Shown here piece by piece: positions 18,658-27,401 of a DNA stretch of 64,000 bases; position 1 is the first letter of the stretch, and every line of letters begins with the position of its first letter. This DNA comes from Runella sp. MFBS21. Its GTDB lineage: Bacteria; Bacteroidota; Bacteroidia; Cytophagales; Spirosomataceae. A model generated the notes under the pieces. The model was not told where the DNA came from, ran no database searches, and was given only the letters and a program-made list of their open reading frames with translations. The position numbers and the translations under genes were made by a program. The stretch covers positions 186,001 through 250,000 of the forward strand of contig NZ_JARNTW010000006.1 in the NCBI RefSeq assembly GCF_029433105.1. Reading direction: 5' to 3'.

Positions 18658-19841
18658 TGAAGAAAATCCTTTTCATAAGCCATGACGCTAACCGCGCTGG
18701 AGGTCAAATCGTATTGTTGCAATTGCTACAGCATCTAAAACAACGCGGGGTCTCCATGCATTTATTGTTGTGCAGTGATGGCCCCCTTGAAGATGATTTC
18801 AGGGCGCTACTTCCTACTACTCGTTTACCTCGCTTGGGCGATGTTTATCTCAATGGTATTTTATCTCAGTTACTAAGAATATTAGGTTTCGAAAATTCTT
18901 TGAAACAGTGGATATTGGAAAGACGGTGGCGAAAATTTCGAGATTATATGATAGCTCAAGATTTTGGGCTTATTTTCGTAAATACCATCGGTTCGGCAGC
19001 AGCTTACCATCAGCTCAATTTCCTAGCTGCGCCTACGGTGCTATTTGCTCACGAGTTAGAGATGTCCATTAAAAAATTCAGTGCTCCTTCTGACATGGAC
19101 TACCTCATGAGCCGAACCAATCACCTGATTGTAGTCTCCAAAGCTGTGGCAAACTATTTCTATAAAAACTACCAATACCCACATCACCAAACTAGCACCT
19201 TTCAAATCATAGACGCTCCCCAAATTCTTAAAAATATCGAAGAAGGTAAAAAAGTAGATATTAGAAAAAAAATGGGGCTTCCTAACGACGCTATTTTGGT
19301 AGGTGGATGCGGGCATGCCGAATGGCGCAAGGGCAATGATGTATTTATGATGGTAGCCCAGCAAGTCATCAAAAGATGCAAAACTAAGCCTATTTATTTT
19401 GTATGGGTAGGTATGAACCCCCATTCAGAGCTTTATGATGTACAACGGTTTGATGCCGAAAAAATGGGAATCGCTGACCGTATCATTCACGTGGGACTTA
19501 CTTCCGAAGTTTTTCAATATTTGAGTCAATTCGATGTTTTTGCTCTTACCTCTCGCGAAGATCCCTATCCCTTAGTAGTATTAGAAAGCGCTTTGGCAGC
19601 CAAGCCAATTGTATGCTTTAATAAAGCAGGAGGGACGCCTGAGCTAGTCGAAACCGATGCAGGTTTTGTGGTGGACTATCTGGATGAAACCCAAATGAGT
19701 GATCGAATCATTGAACTCATTGAAAATCCTTCTTTAAGAGATGAATTAGGCCAAAATGCTAAGCGCAAAGTGCTCAAACGACACCCCACAATTGAGAGCG
19801 TAGACAATGTAATGAAAATTGTACATGAACTATGCCATTAA
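18657..19841 (+). CDS. GT4 family glycosyltransferase
   Basis: A 394-residue GT-B enzyme. HDANRAGGQIVLLQLL (about 9-24) is the acceptor loop, GHAEWRKGNDVF (about 219-230) the donor-domain loop with Arg/Lys, and SREDPYPLVVLESA (about 301-314) the E-x7-E motif. It overlaps the previous gene by one base and shares its family. The enzyme should extend the lipid-linked oligosaccharide in the cytoplasm. Confidence 0.87.
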   Translation: MKKILFISHDANRAGGQIVLLQLLQHLKQRGVSMHLLLCSDGPLEDDFRALLPTTRLPRLGDVYLNGILSQLLRILGFENSLKQWILERRWRKFRDYMIAQDFGLIFVNTIGSAAAYHQLNFLAAPTVLFAHELEMSIKKFSAPSDMDYLMSRTNHLIVVSKAVANYFYKNYQYPHHQTSTFQIIDAPQILKNIEEGKKVDIRKKMGLPNDAILVGGCGHAEWRKGNDVFMMVAQQVIKRCKTKPIYFVWVGMNPHSELYDVQRFDAEKMGIADRIIHVGLTSEVFQYLSQFDVFALTSREDPYPLVVLESALAAKPIVCFNKAGGTPELVETDAGFVVDYLDETQMSDRIIELIENPSLRDELGQNAKRKVLKRHPTIESVDNVMKIVHELCH

Positions 19842-19885
19842 AGGGCTGTCTTTTTTGTTGAATAAAAATCTTCCCAACTCTGACA

Positions 19886-20857
19886 ATGACATTAGCTTTT
19901 ACGCTTTGCTCTATCAACTATCTGGCTCAAGCCCGCACCCTAGGCGACTCATTGAGGCGAACCAACCCTCACATTCGCTTTATCATTGGGCTTGTAGATA
20001 GGCTAGATGTAGCCCAAGTGCCTACTGATATGCTTCCAGATTTCGAATTGTTGGAGTTACATAATATAGGTATCAGTGGCCTCCAAGAAATGTGTGAGCA
20101 TTACAACATTACTGAGCTTAATACAGCTGTAAAACCTTATTTTTTCAGGTATTTTTTTGAGCAGATTTCACAAGTCAGCAATGTTATTTATTTTGACCCA
20201 GACATCATTGTTTATCAGCCTCTTACTGAATTAGAAAATCTACTTCAAAAACACGACTTTGTACTCACGCCTCATCTAGCTACGCCTATCGATGACCAGC
20301 TCACTCCCAATGAGCTTCATCATTTAAATACGGGTGTTTACAATCTAGGTTTTATTGCTTTAAGAAAAAGCCCCGAGGCAATTGATTTCGTAAAATGGTG
20401 GGCAGAAAAACTTTTTAATGAATGTAAGATAGACTTATGTAATGGACTTTTTGTAGATCAAAATTGGGTGAATTTTGCCCCAATTTTTTGGAACAACGTC
20501 CACGTCGAAAAACATCCCGGCTGGAATGCTGCCTATTGGAATTTGCACGAACGCAGCTTTTCATCCAAAGAAGGCACCCACTCCGTCAACAATCTACCTG
20601 TAATGTTTTTTCATTATAGTGGTTATGACCCCGCCAAACCTAACATCATTTCGAAATACCAAAATAGATTTACTTTTGAGCAAAGACCCGATTTAATAGC
20701 TCTCTTTGAGTTTTATCGCGCTGAGCTTTTGAGAAATCATAATGCTTACTATCGACAATTTTCGTGCTTTTACATCAAATCTGAGCCCGTATACAAATAT
20801 CAGCGTGTAAGAGAATTCCTAAAAAAACCATTTGAAAAATGGCTAGCCAAACTTTGA
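19886..20857 (+). CDS. GT8-like nucleotide-sugar transferase with intact DxD
   Basis: A 323-residue protein of the GT-A nucleotide-diphospho-sugar transferase type. It starts with TLAFTLCSINYLAQARTLGDSL, has IYFDPDIIVY with the metal-binding DPD (D104, D106), a substrate loop LNTGVYNLGFIAL (about 149-161) and a C-terminal HxxG-like segment FHYSGYDP (about 252-259). It is paralogous to the next gene, which overlaps it by 19 bp. The longer frame from 19819 is in another phase and was ignored. Sugar specificity unknown. Confidence 0.72.
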   Translation: MTLAFTLCSINYLAQARTLGDSLRRTNPHIRFIIGLVDRLDVAQVPTDMLPDFELLELHNIGISGLQEMCEHYNITELNTAVKPYFFRYFFEQISQVSNVIYFDPDIIVYQPLTELENLLQKHDFVLTPHLATPIDDQLTPNELHHLNTGVYNLGFIALRKSPEAIDFVKWWAEKLFNECKIDLCNGLFVDQNWVNFAPIFWNNVHVEKHPGWNAAYWNLHERSFSSKEGTHSVNNLPVMFFHYSGYDPAKPNIISKYQNRFTFEQRPDLIALFEFYRAELLRNHNAYYRQFSCFYIKSEPVYKYQRVREFLKKPFEKWLAKL

Positions 20858-21792
20858 TATTTACCGTTTGTACCGTCGCACAGCTTCCTTTTACTAAGGT
20901 ATTAGGCGATAGTCTGCCCCCCAATATTTCTTTTAAAATAGGAATAGTAGATGCTAATCGTACAGTTTTCGATAGCCGCACTATCTCTCTCAACGAACTG
21001 CCAATGAGCGAGATACAGTCTTTACAACAACGCTACGATGAAGCTTCGCTCATCGCGGCGTCTAAACCTTTTTTTGCCGATTTTTTTTTACAAACAAAGC
21101 AATACCAAACGCTCATTTATGTTGACCCTACCGTTTTTTTTATAGGTGATATAGGAGCAATAGTACAAGTCATCAAAAATTATGATATTGTCTTAACACC
21201 TCGTATCACCCACAAGTTTGGTAAAACACCTTATGGAGACGAGAAGATGTTTTTGAACACTGGGATGTATGACAGTGGCTTTTGGGCCATTCGCCAGTCG
21301 GACAATACCCTACAATTTTTGAAATGGTGGAAAGAGCGACTCTTTGACCGGGCTCATTTCAATCTTTGCGAAGGCATGAACCACGAGCAGCTTTGGCTCA
21401 ATTACGTTCCTATCTTTTTTAAAAATGTTTTGGTCAACAAAAATATTGGTTGGAACCTTGCTCTTCATAACCTTCACGAACGCGCTGTCACTTTTAGCGA
21501 AAATGAGTGGAAAGTGAACCAAACCGAAAAATTGATTTTTGTAAATTTTAGAGAATGCTTATCTTTTCCTAAAGCCCTAAACACCACTATCCAAGCATCT
21601 GGTTTTGATTCAATTAGAAAAATATACTTAGCTAACCTCACACAATATATTTCTCGGCCACCCAGCATCTTTTCTGTGAGATCGGCCCTTTTTCCTCAAA
21701 TATCCCCTTGGAAACGCTTCCTCAAACAACAACTCCAAAGTATCATTGATAGCATTTCTCATTTTCCACTTTACCATAAAATAACTAAATAA
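20839..21792 (+). CDS. GT8-like transferase paralogue with degenerate DxD
   Basis: A 317-residue paralogue of the preceding protein. The same landmarks appear in the same order: TLIFTVCT at the start, SKPFFADFF, then IYVDPTVFFI where the partner has DPD, LNTGMYDSGFWAIR, and the NIGWNLALHNLHER segment matching PGWNAAYWNLHER. The second Asp of the metal site is Thr (T98), and the C-terminal HYSG segment of the partner is VNFREC here. It could be an inactive partner subunit or use a different metal arrangement. Its start lies inside the upstream gene, so translation is probably coupled. Confidence 0.68.
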   Translation: MASQTLIFTVCTVAQLPFTKVLGDSLPPNISFKIGIVDANRTVFDSRTISLNELPMSEIQSLQQRYDEASLIAASKPFFADFFLQTKQYQTLIYVDPTVFFIGDIGAIVQVIKNYDIVLTPRITHKFGKTPYGDEKMFLNTGMYDSGFWAIRQSDNTLQFLKWWKERLFDRAHFNLCEGMNHEQLWLNYVPIFFKNVLVNKNIGWNLALHNLHERAVTFSENEWKVNQTEKLIFVNFRECLSFPKALNTTIQASGFDSIRKIYLANLTQYISRPPSIFSVRSALFPQISPWKRFLKQQLQSIIDSISHFPLYHKITK

Positions 21793-21814
21793 CCTATAGC
21801 TGTTAGTTTTTTTG

Positions 21815-21823
21815 TACTTTTGC
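21815..21823 (+). promoter_or_regulatory. candidate Bacteroidota -7 promoter element
   Basis: TACTTTTGC fits TAnnTTTG exactly, 52 bp before the ATG at 21875. A good -33 TTTG at the usual distance is not seen. If real, the locus has an internal promoter here; it also argues against a start at 21812. Confidence 0.4.
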
Positions 21824-21874
21824 GGGAAATATCTGCCAAAAGCGGTCGATTTATTATCAATACGTAGTTGTTGC

Positions 21875-22999
21875 ATGAAAGTCCTTTATGATCACCAGAC
21901 CTTTACTGGCACCCAATACGGCGGTATTTCTCGGTACTTTTATGAGTTGATGAACGCTTTTAGTGGACGAAACGACATTGAATTTGAACTAGCGATTAAG
22001 TTTTCAAACAGCGAATATTTGAAAGAAGTAAGCTATTCACATCCTGTAGGCTATCAAAAACTCGCTAAAAACCGCCGAGCCAATCAAGTATTTTCACGTC
22101 TCAACAGGCTCTATAGCTCTACCAAGCTATCTCTGGGGAATTTTGATATTTTTCATCCTACCTACTATCATTCTTATTTTTTGAATAAGATAGGTACCAA
22201 GCCTCTAGTGTTGACTTTTCATGACGTTATTAGCGAAAAATACGGGGAAACATATCCTGTATTTGGGAAAGGGCTTTCGGGTTTAAAACAAAAGCTACTT
22301 CAACGTGCCGATGTAGTAATTTCGGTATCTCAAGCTACTAAAAGAGGCATCTTGGAATACTTTGAAATAGATGAATCAAAAATCAGGGTTGTTCCTTTAG
22401 GCAATTATTTAGCTAAGCAGGCACTTAAGACCAAAGGTCTAAACAACAACCTAAATCTTCCCGAACGCTACGTATTGTTTGTAGGCAATCGAGATTATTA
22501 TAAAAATTTTGTAGGTTTTGTTGAGGCAATTAGCCCTACATTGGCCAAAGACAAAGATTTGAAATTGGTATGTGCTGGTGGAGGCGGTTTTAAGGTAGAA
22601 GAAAAAGCATTGTTCCAACGAAATCATCTACAAGACCAAATTGTCTATCATCCTATTTTTAATGATAGTACTCTGATAGAATTATACGAAAAAGCACAGG
22701 TCTTTGTGTTCCCTTCGTTGATGGAAGGTTTTGGACTACCTGTCTTAGAAGCTATGAGTTGCGGATGTCCCGTTGCTCTTACTGATGGTACCTCTTTTAA
22801 CGAAATCGCGGAAGGCGCAGGTGTATATTTTGAAGCTCAAAACCCCGAATCTATTCAAGCTGCGGTCGAGAAGGTAATTTATGATACCGAGCTTCAGCGG
22901 CTCATGCGTATGCGTGGCTATCAGCGACTTCCTGATTTTAAAGCCGAAAATACGGCTCAGCAGACTTTGGCCGTTTATAAAGAATTAGTAAACAAATAA
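21875..22999 (+). CDS. GT4 family glycosyltransferase
   Basis: A 374-residue GT-B enzyme. The ATG at 21875 (MKVLYDHQTF) is preferred to the TTG at 21812, which overlaps a promoter-like element. Features: GTQYGGISRYFYELM (acceptor Gly loop), GNRDYYKNFVGFVEA (donor loop) and PSLMEGFGLPVLEAM (E-x7-E motif), as in WbaZ/MtfB-type mannosyltransferases. The stop codon overlaps the next start by one base (TAATG). Confidence 0.87.
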   Translation: MKVLYDHQTFTGTQYGGISRYFYELMNAFSGRNDIEFELAIKFSNSEYLKEVSYSHPVGYQKLAKNRRANQVFSRLNRLYSSTKLSLGNFDIFHPTYYHSYFLNKIGTKPLVLTFHDVISEKYGETYPVFGKGLSGLKQKLLQRADVVISVSQATKRGILEYFEIDESKIRVVPLGNYLAKQALKTKGLNNNLNLPERYVLFVGNRDYYKNFVGFVEAISPTLAKDKDLKLVCAGGGGFKVEEKALFQRNHLQDQIVYHPIFNDSTLIELYEKAQVFVFPSLMEGFGLPVLEAMSCGCPVALTDGTSFNEIAEGAGVYFEAQNPESIQAAVEKVIYDTELQRLMRMRGYQRLPDFKAENTAQQTLAVYKELVNK

Positions 23000-24195
23000 T
23001 GCAACTACCCGAACGTACCCTCATCTACGACCGCGACATTAGCGGCCACCATTTGGATTATTTACAGTTTTTGGTAGAGTATCTCAAACAATCTCCCCCA
23101 ACTACTAGAGAAAAGTTCGTATTTGTGTTGCATGAAGGTGCAAAGGTTCGGTTTCAAAAAGACGAATCAAGTATTAATTTTTGCTATATCAAGCCCGAAG
23201 ATTTGGATTTTATTTTGAGCCACACAGGTGTGATAGCAAGAGCCGCCGCTGAAATGGACTATCTAAAGCCTTTAGTGGAGCAATACCATATCCAACGGTT
23301 GGTTTTTATGCACATAGATGCTTTCCAGTATGAGTTAGGCAAGGCTTTTATTCCCAAATTAGGTATCAAAATCTCGGGTTTACTTTTTTTGCCTTTTAGG
23401 AAGTATTATGAAGATGGTTCTACTCTCAAAGCCAAATTAAAGCGCGAATGGAGAGGATGGCGCAAAGGCTTACAAATGAAGTGGATGCTACGTCATTCTG
23501 AAATCGACCAAATTTTTATTCTGAATGACAAACAAGGTGTGCAAGAATACAACAGAAAATTTGGCTCAAGGTTTGAGTATTTACCAGACCCCATTGATGT
23601 AGGCTTGCCTATTACTACTGCTACCCAAGTCCTTAAAGATAAATACGGAGTTCCTTCTGAAAAGAAGATTTTTTTGATTTATGGGCATCTTTCCGAAAGA
23701 AAGAATGTACCCAATATTTTGGAGGCACTGGCCACCCTCTCGACCACCCAACATCAGCAAATGTGCATCTTGATATGTGGTGAGCCCGAAATAGGTTATG
23801 AAACTACCTTGTATTCGTCTATCGAAAAAGCTGAAAAAAAATATCCTGGTATAAGTTTTGTGAAGCATATTCGCTTTTTTAATCCTAACGATACCAATGA
23901 GGCCATTAAACTTGCCGATGTTGTACTCGTACCTTATATCAATTTTTTTAGTTCAAGTAATATTCTGGGTCTCGCGGCCAAATACAACAAGCCAATGATA
24001 GCCTCTCAGCTTGGAGTTATGGGGGCGCTAGTACATCAATATAAACTTGGCCTCACAGTAGCGCCACAAAAACCCACCGCTATTGCGGAGGCTATTGAGT
24101 ATTATTTAAATCATCCGTCGGCTACTATCGATGGCCAAAAATACCTAGAAGACCACACAGCAGAGGTATTCTGCAAAAAAATATTGTTGCCATGA
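22999..24195 (+). CDS. glycosyltransferase, GT-B fold (GT4-like, divergent)
   Basis: A 398-residue protein. The N-terminal domain begins DRDISGHHLDYLQFLVEYL, reminiscent of an acceptor loop. The C-terminal domain has IYGHLSERKNVPNILEAL (donor loop with Arg/Lys) and a helix with ADVVLVPYINFFSSSNILGLAAKYNKPMI, where the classic E-x7-E is not obvious. I assign a GT-B glycosyltransferase with moderate certainty. It overlaps the preceding gene by one base and the next by four, so it belongs to the same operon. Confidence 0.65.
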   Translation: MQLPERTLIYDRDISGHHLDYLQFLVEYLKQSPPTTREKFVFVLHEGAKVRFQKDESSINFCYIKPEDLDFILSHTGVIARAAAEMDYLKPLVEQYHIQRLVFMHIDAFQYELGKAFIPKLGIKISGLLFLPFRKYYEDGSTLKAKLKREWRGWRKGLQMKWMLRHSEIDQIFILNDKQGVQEYNRKFGSRFEYLPDPIDVGLPITTATQVLKDKYGVPSEKKIFLIYGHLSERKNVPNILEALATLSTTQHQQMCILICGEPEIGYETTLYSSIEKAEKKYPGISFVKHIRFFNPNDTNEAIKLADVVLVPYINFFSSSNILGLAAKYNKPMIASQLGVMGALVHQYKLGLTVAPQKPTAIAEAIEYYLNHPSATIDGQKYLEDHTAEVFCKKILLP

Positions 24196-25223
24196 AGTCA
24201 TCAAAACGCTCTTATATATTTGGGGCCATCTCAATTTTGTTACTTTTTCTTTTTTTAGAATTGATCGGAAGACTTGCTCTTTTTATCATGAAGTATCCTT
24301 TTTGGCAACCTAGTAACAAATTTTATCCTGAACTTCAGACTATTCTTCAAGCTGATATTGCAGAAAACAATGACACTTATGACATCCTAATTTTGGGTGG
24401 CTCAGCTATGAGTTTAGAATTTGGCGGGCAAATCAACAAAACCTTGGATTCACTTCTACATCTTAGTAATCCAAAAGTAAAAATATATAACGCCGCCACA
24501 CCGGCGCATACTTCTCTCGACAACCTTTACAAATACAAAATGCTCGCCGATAAGCATTTCGATTTGGTTATCTTTTATGAGGCTATCAACGAAAATCGCT
24601 TTAACAACATCCCTCCCAAAGATTTTTCGGACGACTATCAGCATATTTTGTGGTACTACGATATGGCTCTCATGAATCGTCATCCTGAAGTGAACTGGAC
24701 GGTACTGCCCTTTATTGCTCACAAAAGTATCAACTTACTTATCGACAAACTGAAGGGTAAGAAATTTTTGAATTTTCAAGAAATCAATCCAGACTATATC
24801 CAATACGGAAGCGACATCAAAACCGCCAAAGCATACCGTCAAAACGTAGAAGGAATTATCAAAGAAGCTCAAGCAAAAAAAGAAAAGATTCTTCTAATGA
24901 CCTACGCATTATATGTACCCCAGAGTGTAATTGGCAATGGAGGCTATACTGATTATCGGGATTTTGCCACTTGCAAATACCCTTCTCCTCTGTGGCTTTG
25001 GGGCGACCCCATCAATGTACGACAAGGAGTCCAAGTCCACAATGATGTCATTCGTCAATTAGCCGCTCAATATCATACTTTCTTGTTTGACATGGATCAA
25101 CAAATGCCCCGACAAAAAGATTATTATTGTGATTTGTGCCATTTGAGTGACAACGGTAGCCGTATATTTGCACAAAACCTTTATAAATACCTCAATGATA
25201 GCAATCTAACAAGAAAGAATTGA
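24192..25223 (+). CDS. membrane-anchored SGNH-like protein
   Basis: A 343-residue protein with one N-terminal membrane helix (about 10-31); the rest is predicted outside the cytoplasm. ILILGGSAMSLEFG (about 65-78) resembles the nucleophile Ser block of SGNH hydrolases, and CDLCHLSDNGSR (about 315-326) resembles the D-x-x-H catalytic block (here with Cys residues around it). Such anchored SGNH proteins can transfer or remove acyl groups on periplasmic glycans. No MBOAT acyl donor protein is in the window. It overlaps the upstream gene by four bases (ATGA). Confidence 0.6.
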   Translation: MKSSKRSYIFGAISILLLFLFLELIGRLALFIMKYPFWQPSNKFYPELQTILQADIAENNDTYDILILGGSAMSLEFGGQINKTLDSLLHLSNPKVKIYNAATPAHTSLDNLYKYKMLADKHFDLVIFYEAINENRFNNIPPKDFSDDYQHILWYYDMALMNRHPEVNWTVLPFIAHKSINLLIDKLKGKKFLNFQEINPDYIQYGSDIKTAKAYRQNVEGIIKEAQAKKEKILLMTYALYVPQSVIGNGGYTDYRDFATCKYPSPLWLWGDPINVRQGVQVHNDVIRQLAAQYHTFLFDMDQQMPRQKDYYCDLCHLSDNGSRIFAQNLYKYLNDSNLTRKN

Positions 25224-25248
25224 GAAGATTAAATAAAAGCCAAATTTC

Positions 25249-25265
25249 ACTTTGAAATACAAAGT
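25249..25265. promoter_or_regulatory. 17-bp palindrome ACTTTG-N5-CAAAGT, copy 2
   Basis: Perfect arms with spacer AAATA, in the 128-bp gap upstream of the GT2 gene at 25352. It is 27 bp upstream of copy 3 (start to start). Confidence 0.5.
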
Positions 25266-25275
25266 AAAAAAATCA

Positions 25276-25292
25276 ACTTTGTAACGCAAAGT
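25276..25292. promoter_or_regulatory. 17-bp palindrome ACTTTG-N5-CAAAGT, copy 3
   Basis: Perfect arms with spacer TAACG, 60 bp upstream of the GTG start at 25352. The sequence CAACTTTG in its left arm also resembles the -7 promoter element with one mismatch, so the site could overlap a promoter for the downstream genes. Confidence 0.5.
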
Positions 25293-25351
25293 AAAATCAA
25301 GGACTATCTTTAACAAACGAATTCACCAAAGACTATAAATAAAAATCTATT

Positions 25352-26068
25352 GTGAGCCCAATACTTAGTGTAATTATTCCTGCATATAACGAAGAAAAAA
25401 CCATTCAAGTGGTCTTAAAAGCCGTTGCAGCGGTAAAGTTGATAGGGGGATTTGAAAAAGAAATTATTGTTGTAAACGACTGTTCAAAAGACAATACTGA
25501 AGCTAGGGTTTTAGAATTTAAAAATCAAAATCCTGCCGTATCTATCAGTTATTACAAACATGAGGTGAACCAAGGAAAAGGGGCCGCTTTGCATACAGGA
25601 ATACGCCAAGCAAAGGGGGATTATATTATCGTACAAGATGCTGATTTAGAATATGATCCTCAAGAATTTAACATCCTGCTTCAGCCCATTGTCGATGGCT
25701 ATGCTGATGTGGTTTTTGGATCTCGTTTTATGGGGGGCAAAGCACACCGCATTTTGTTTTTTTGGCACTCTATCGGAAACAAAATCTTGACATTCTTAAG
25801 CAATATGTTTAGCAATCTTAACCTTACCGACATGGAGACTTGCTATAAGTTGTTTAGGGCTGATATGATTAAAGGTCTAGAGTTGCAAGAAAAGCGCTTT
25901 GGGTTTGAACCCGAGGTCACTACCAAAATTGCCCGTATCCCCAATATCAGAATATACGAAGTAGGCGTTTCTTATTACGGACGTACCTATGCCGAAGGCA
26001 AAAAAATTAATTGGAAAGATGGCTTTCGAGCTATCTATTGTATTTTACGGTATGGGTTGTTTAGTTAA
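25352..26068 (+). CDS. GT2 family glycosyltransferase (DPM1/GtrB-like, no membrane anchor)
   Basis: A 238-residue GT-A enzyme with a GTG start; the frame is closed by a stop just upstream at 25340. It shows SVIIPAYNEEKTI at the start, VNDCSKDNTE (about 43-52), and VQDADLEYDPQEF (about 94-106) with the metal-binding DAD. This pattern belongs to polyprenyl-phosphate sugar synthases and related GT2 enzymes. It could make the polyprenyl-phosphate donor used by the GT-C proteins at 12928, 27402 and 28983. It follows the two palindromes and may begin a separately regulated unit. Confidence 0.82.
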   Translation: MSPILSVIIPAYNEEKTIQVVLKAVAAVKLIGGFEKEIIVVNDCSKDNTEARVLEFKNQNPAVSISYYKHEVNQGKGAALHTGIRQAKGDYIIVQDADLEYDPQEFNILLQPIVDGYADVVFGSRFMGGKAHRILFFWHSIGNKILTFLSNMFSNLNLTDMETCYKLFRADMIKGLELQEKRFGFEPEVTTKIARIPNIRIYEVGVSYYGRTYAEGKKINWKDGFRAIYCILRYGLFS

Positions 26069-26082
26069 TCAATTAGTATAGC

Positions 26083-27381
26083 ATGTGGAATGATTTAAAA
26101 TACTATCGCCAAGCTCTGGGAATTCATATGTTGTGGAATTCCTACCCAATTATATTCTTTTTTAGGGATGGGCTTCGGATTGGTCCTAGCGGTAGTGTAT
26201 TTACAATGATATTTTGGGTAATTGGCTTCTTGCTTATTTTTCCTAAAAATATTTTCTCAACCATTTATTTTCCCAACCGGGTTTTATCTTTTTTCTGGCT
26301 AGGCTTTATTGCGGTTGCTTGGGTGTATTGGCAATATTACCCTGGCATCAATGGTTCGCCTACAGGAAGTAAGGAGATGCTTACTTATGTACTTCCTATC
26401 GCTTTTTTCTTATTGATGTGTTATTATCCCAATGATAAGACAGACATTCTTTTAAAATCCCTTATTTTGTATACCTTGTTTGCTAGTATTGGGCTTCTGT
26501 ACGTTATCTTGAATGACCCTACTTGGCATATTGGAGAGCGTGCAGGTATCCGCTATGCTGCCAATACTGCCCAAAGCAACCCACACACTTACGCCAATAA
26601 TGCCCTAATGACCATTGTGGCTTCTATGATTATGGTACAGCGTACCAATAGCTTTTTGTATAAACTTGTATATCTTTTTTTGGTATTTTTTTCGGTAGTA
26701 GTGATGATTCTTTGCCGTACCAATACGAGTATCATTACATTGGTAGTCATCACATTCGTAGCTTTTATGTTCAACTCTATCAAAGTAGTGAAAGCCTTAT
26801 TTTCCAAAAATACCTTGAAAATAGTGGGCGGCATTGCTATCATAATAAGCTTATCTCTCTCTCAGCTGACTTTTGTTACGACCGCCGTCACGTCAAACTA
26901 TCAAGCGTTTTCAAGCCGGTTTGGGAGAGTAATCTACACTATTACTGGGGTGCAAACCAGTGAGCCTACAGCAGGTGAAGGTGGAATTGACCACTCTTCC
27001 TTATATCGAGTACTTAGTTGGAAATATGCCACTGATTTCTTTTTCAACCAAGCTTCAATAGGAACTATTATATTTGGAGAAGGGTACAAATCCCAGTTTT
27101 TTGATGTGCCTTCGCTTGAAGCCTGGGTCAATCTGGGTATCTTAGGATTTATATTTTATAATGGTTTTTGGTTTTTGTTGGGAATGACCAACCTCCTTCA
27201 ATACAGCTATCCTACAAACCCTGCATCCACTTTTATTGCTTATTTTTCATTGTTATTGTTTGTAGCTTTAGCTTCTGGAGGCCAAACGATAGATATTAGT
27301 GCATGGCTTACTCAGGCATTCTTTATCCGTTTTTCTGGCTTAAAATCTTCCAAACCTGTTTTGGCTCTTTCTCAGACCTGA
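26083..27381 (+). CDS. polytopic membrane protein, Wzy/WaaL-like O-antigen polymerase or ligase candidate
   Basis: A 432-residue protein with about eleven transmembrane helices and one large extracytoplasmic loop (about residues 270-340, containing EPTAGEGGIDHSSLYRV). The segment MILCRTNTSIITL before this loop resembles the conserved pattern of the Wzy/WaaL family. A polymerase in a locus that also has an ABC exporter is unusual; a ligase or a capping role is possible. Family members diverge so strongly that no activity can be fixed from sequence. Confidence 0.6.
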   Translation: MWNDLKYYRQALGIHMLWNSYPIIFFFRDGLRIGPSGSVFTMIFWVIGFLLIFPKNIFSTIYFPNRVLSFFWLGFIAVAWVYWQYYPGINGSPTGSKEMLTYVLPIAFFLLMCYYPNDKTDILLKSLILYTLFASIGLLYVILNDPTWHIGERAGIRYAANTAQSNPHTYANNALMTIVASMIMVQRTNSFLYKLVYLFLVFFSVVVMILCRTNTSIITLVVITFVAFMFNSIKVVKALFSKNTLKIVGGIAIIISLSLSQLTFVTTAVTSNYQAFSSRFGRVIYTITGVQTSEPTAGEGGIDHSSLYRVLSWKYATDFFFNQASIGTIIFGEGYKSQFFDVPSLEAWVNLGILGFIFYNGFWFLLGMTNLLQYSYPTNPASTFIAYFSLLLFVALASGGQTIDISAWLTQAFFIRFSGLKSSKPVLALSQT

Positions 27382-27401
27382 ACCCTACTTCACAATCTTA
27401 A

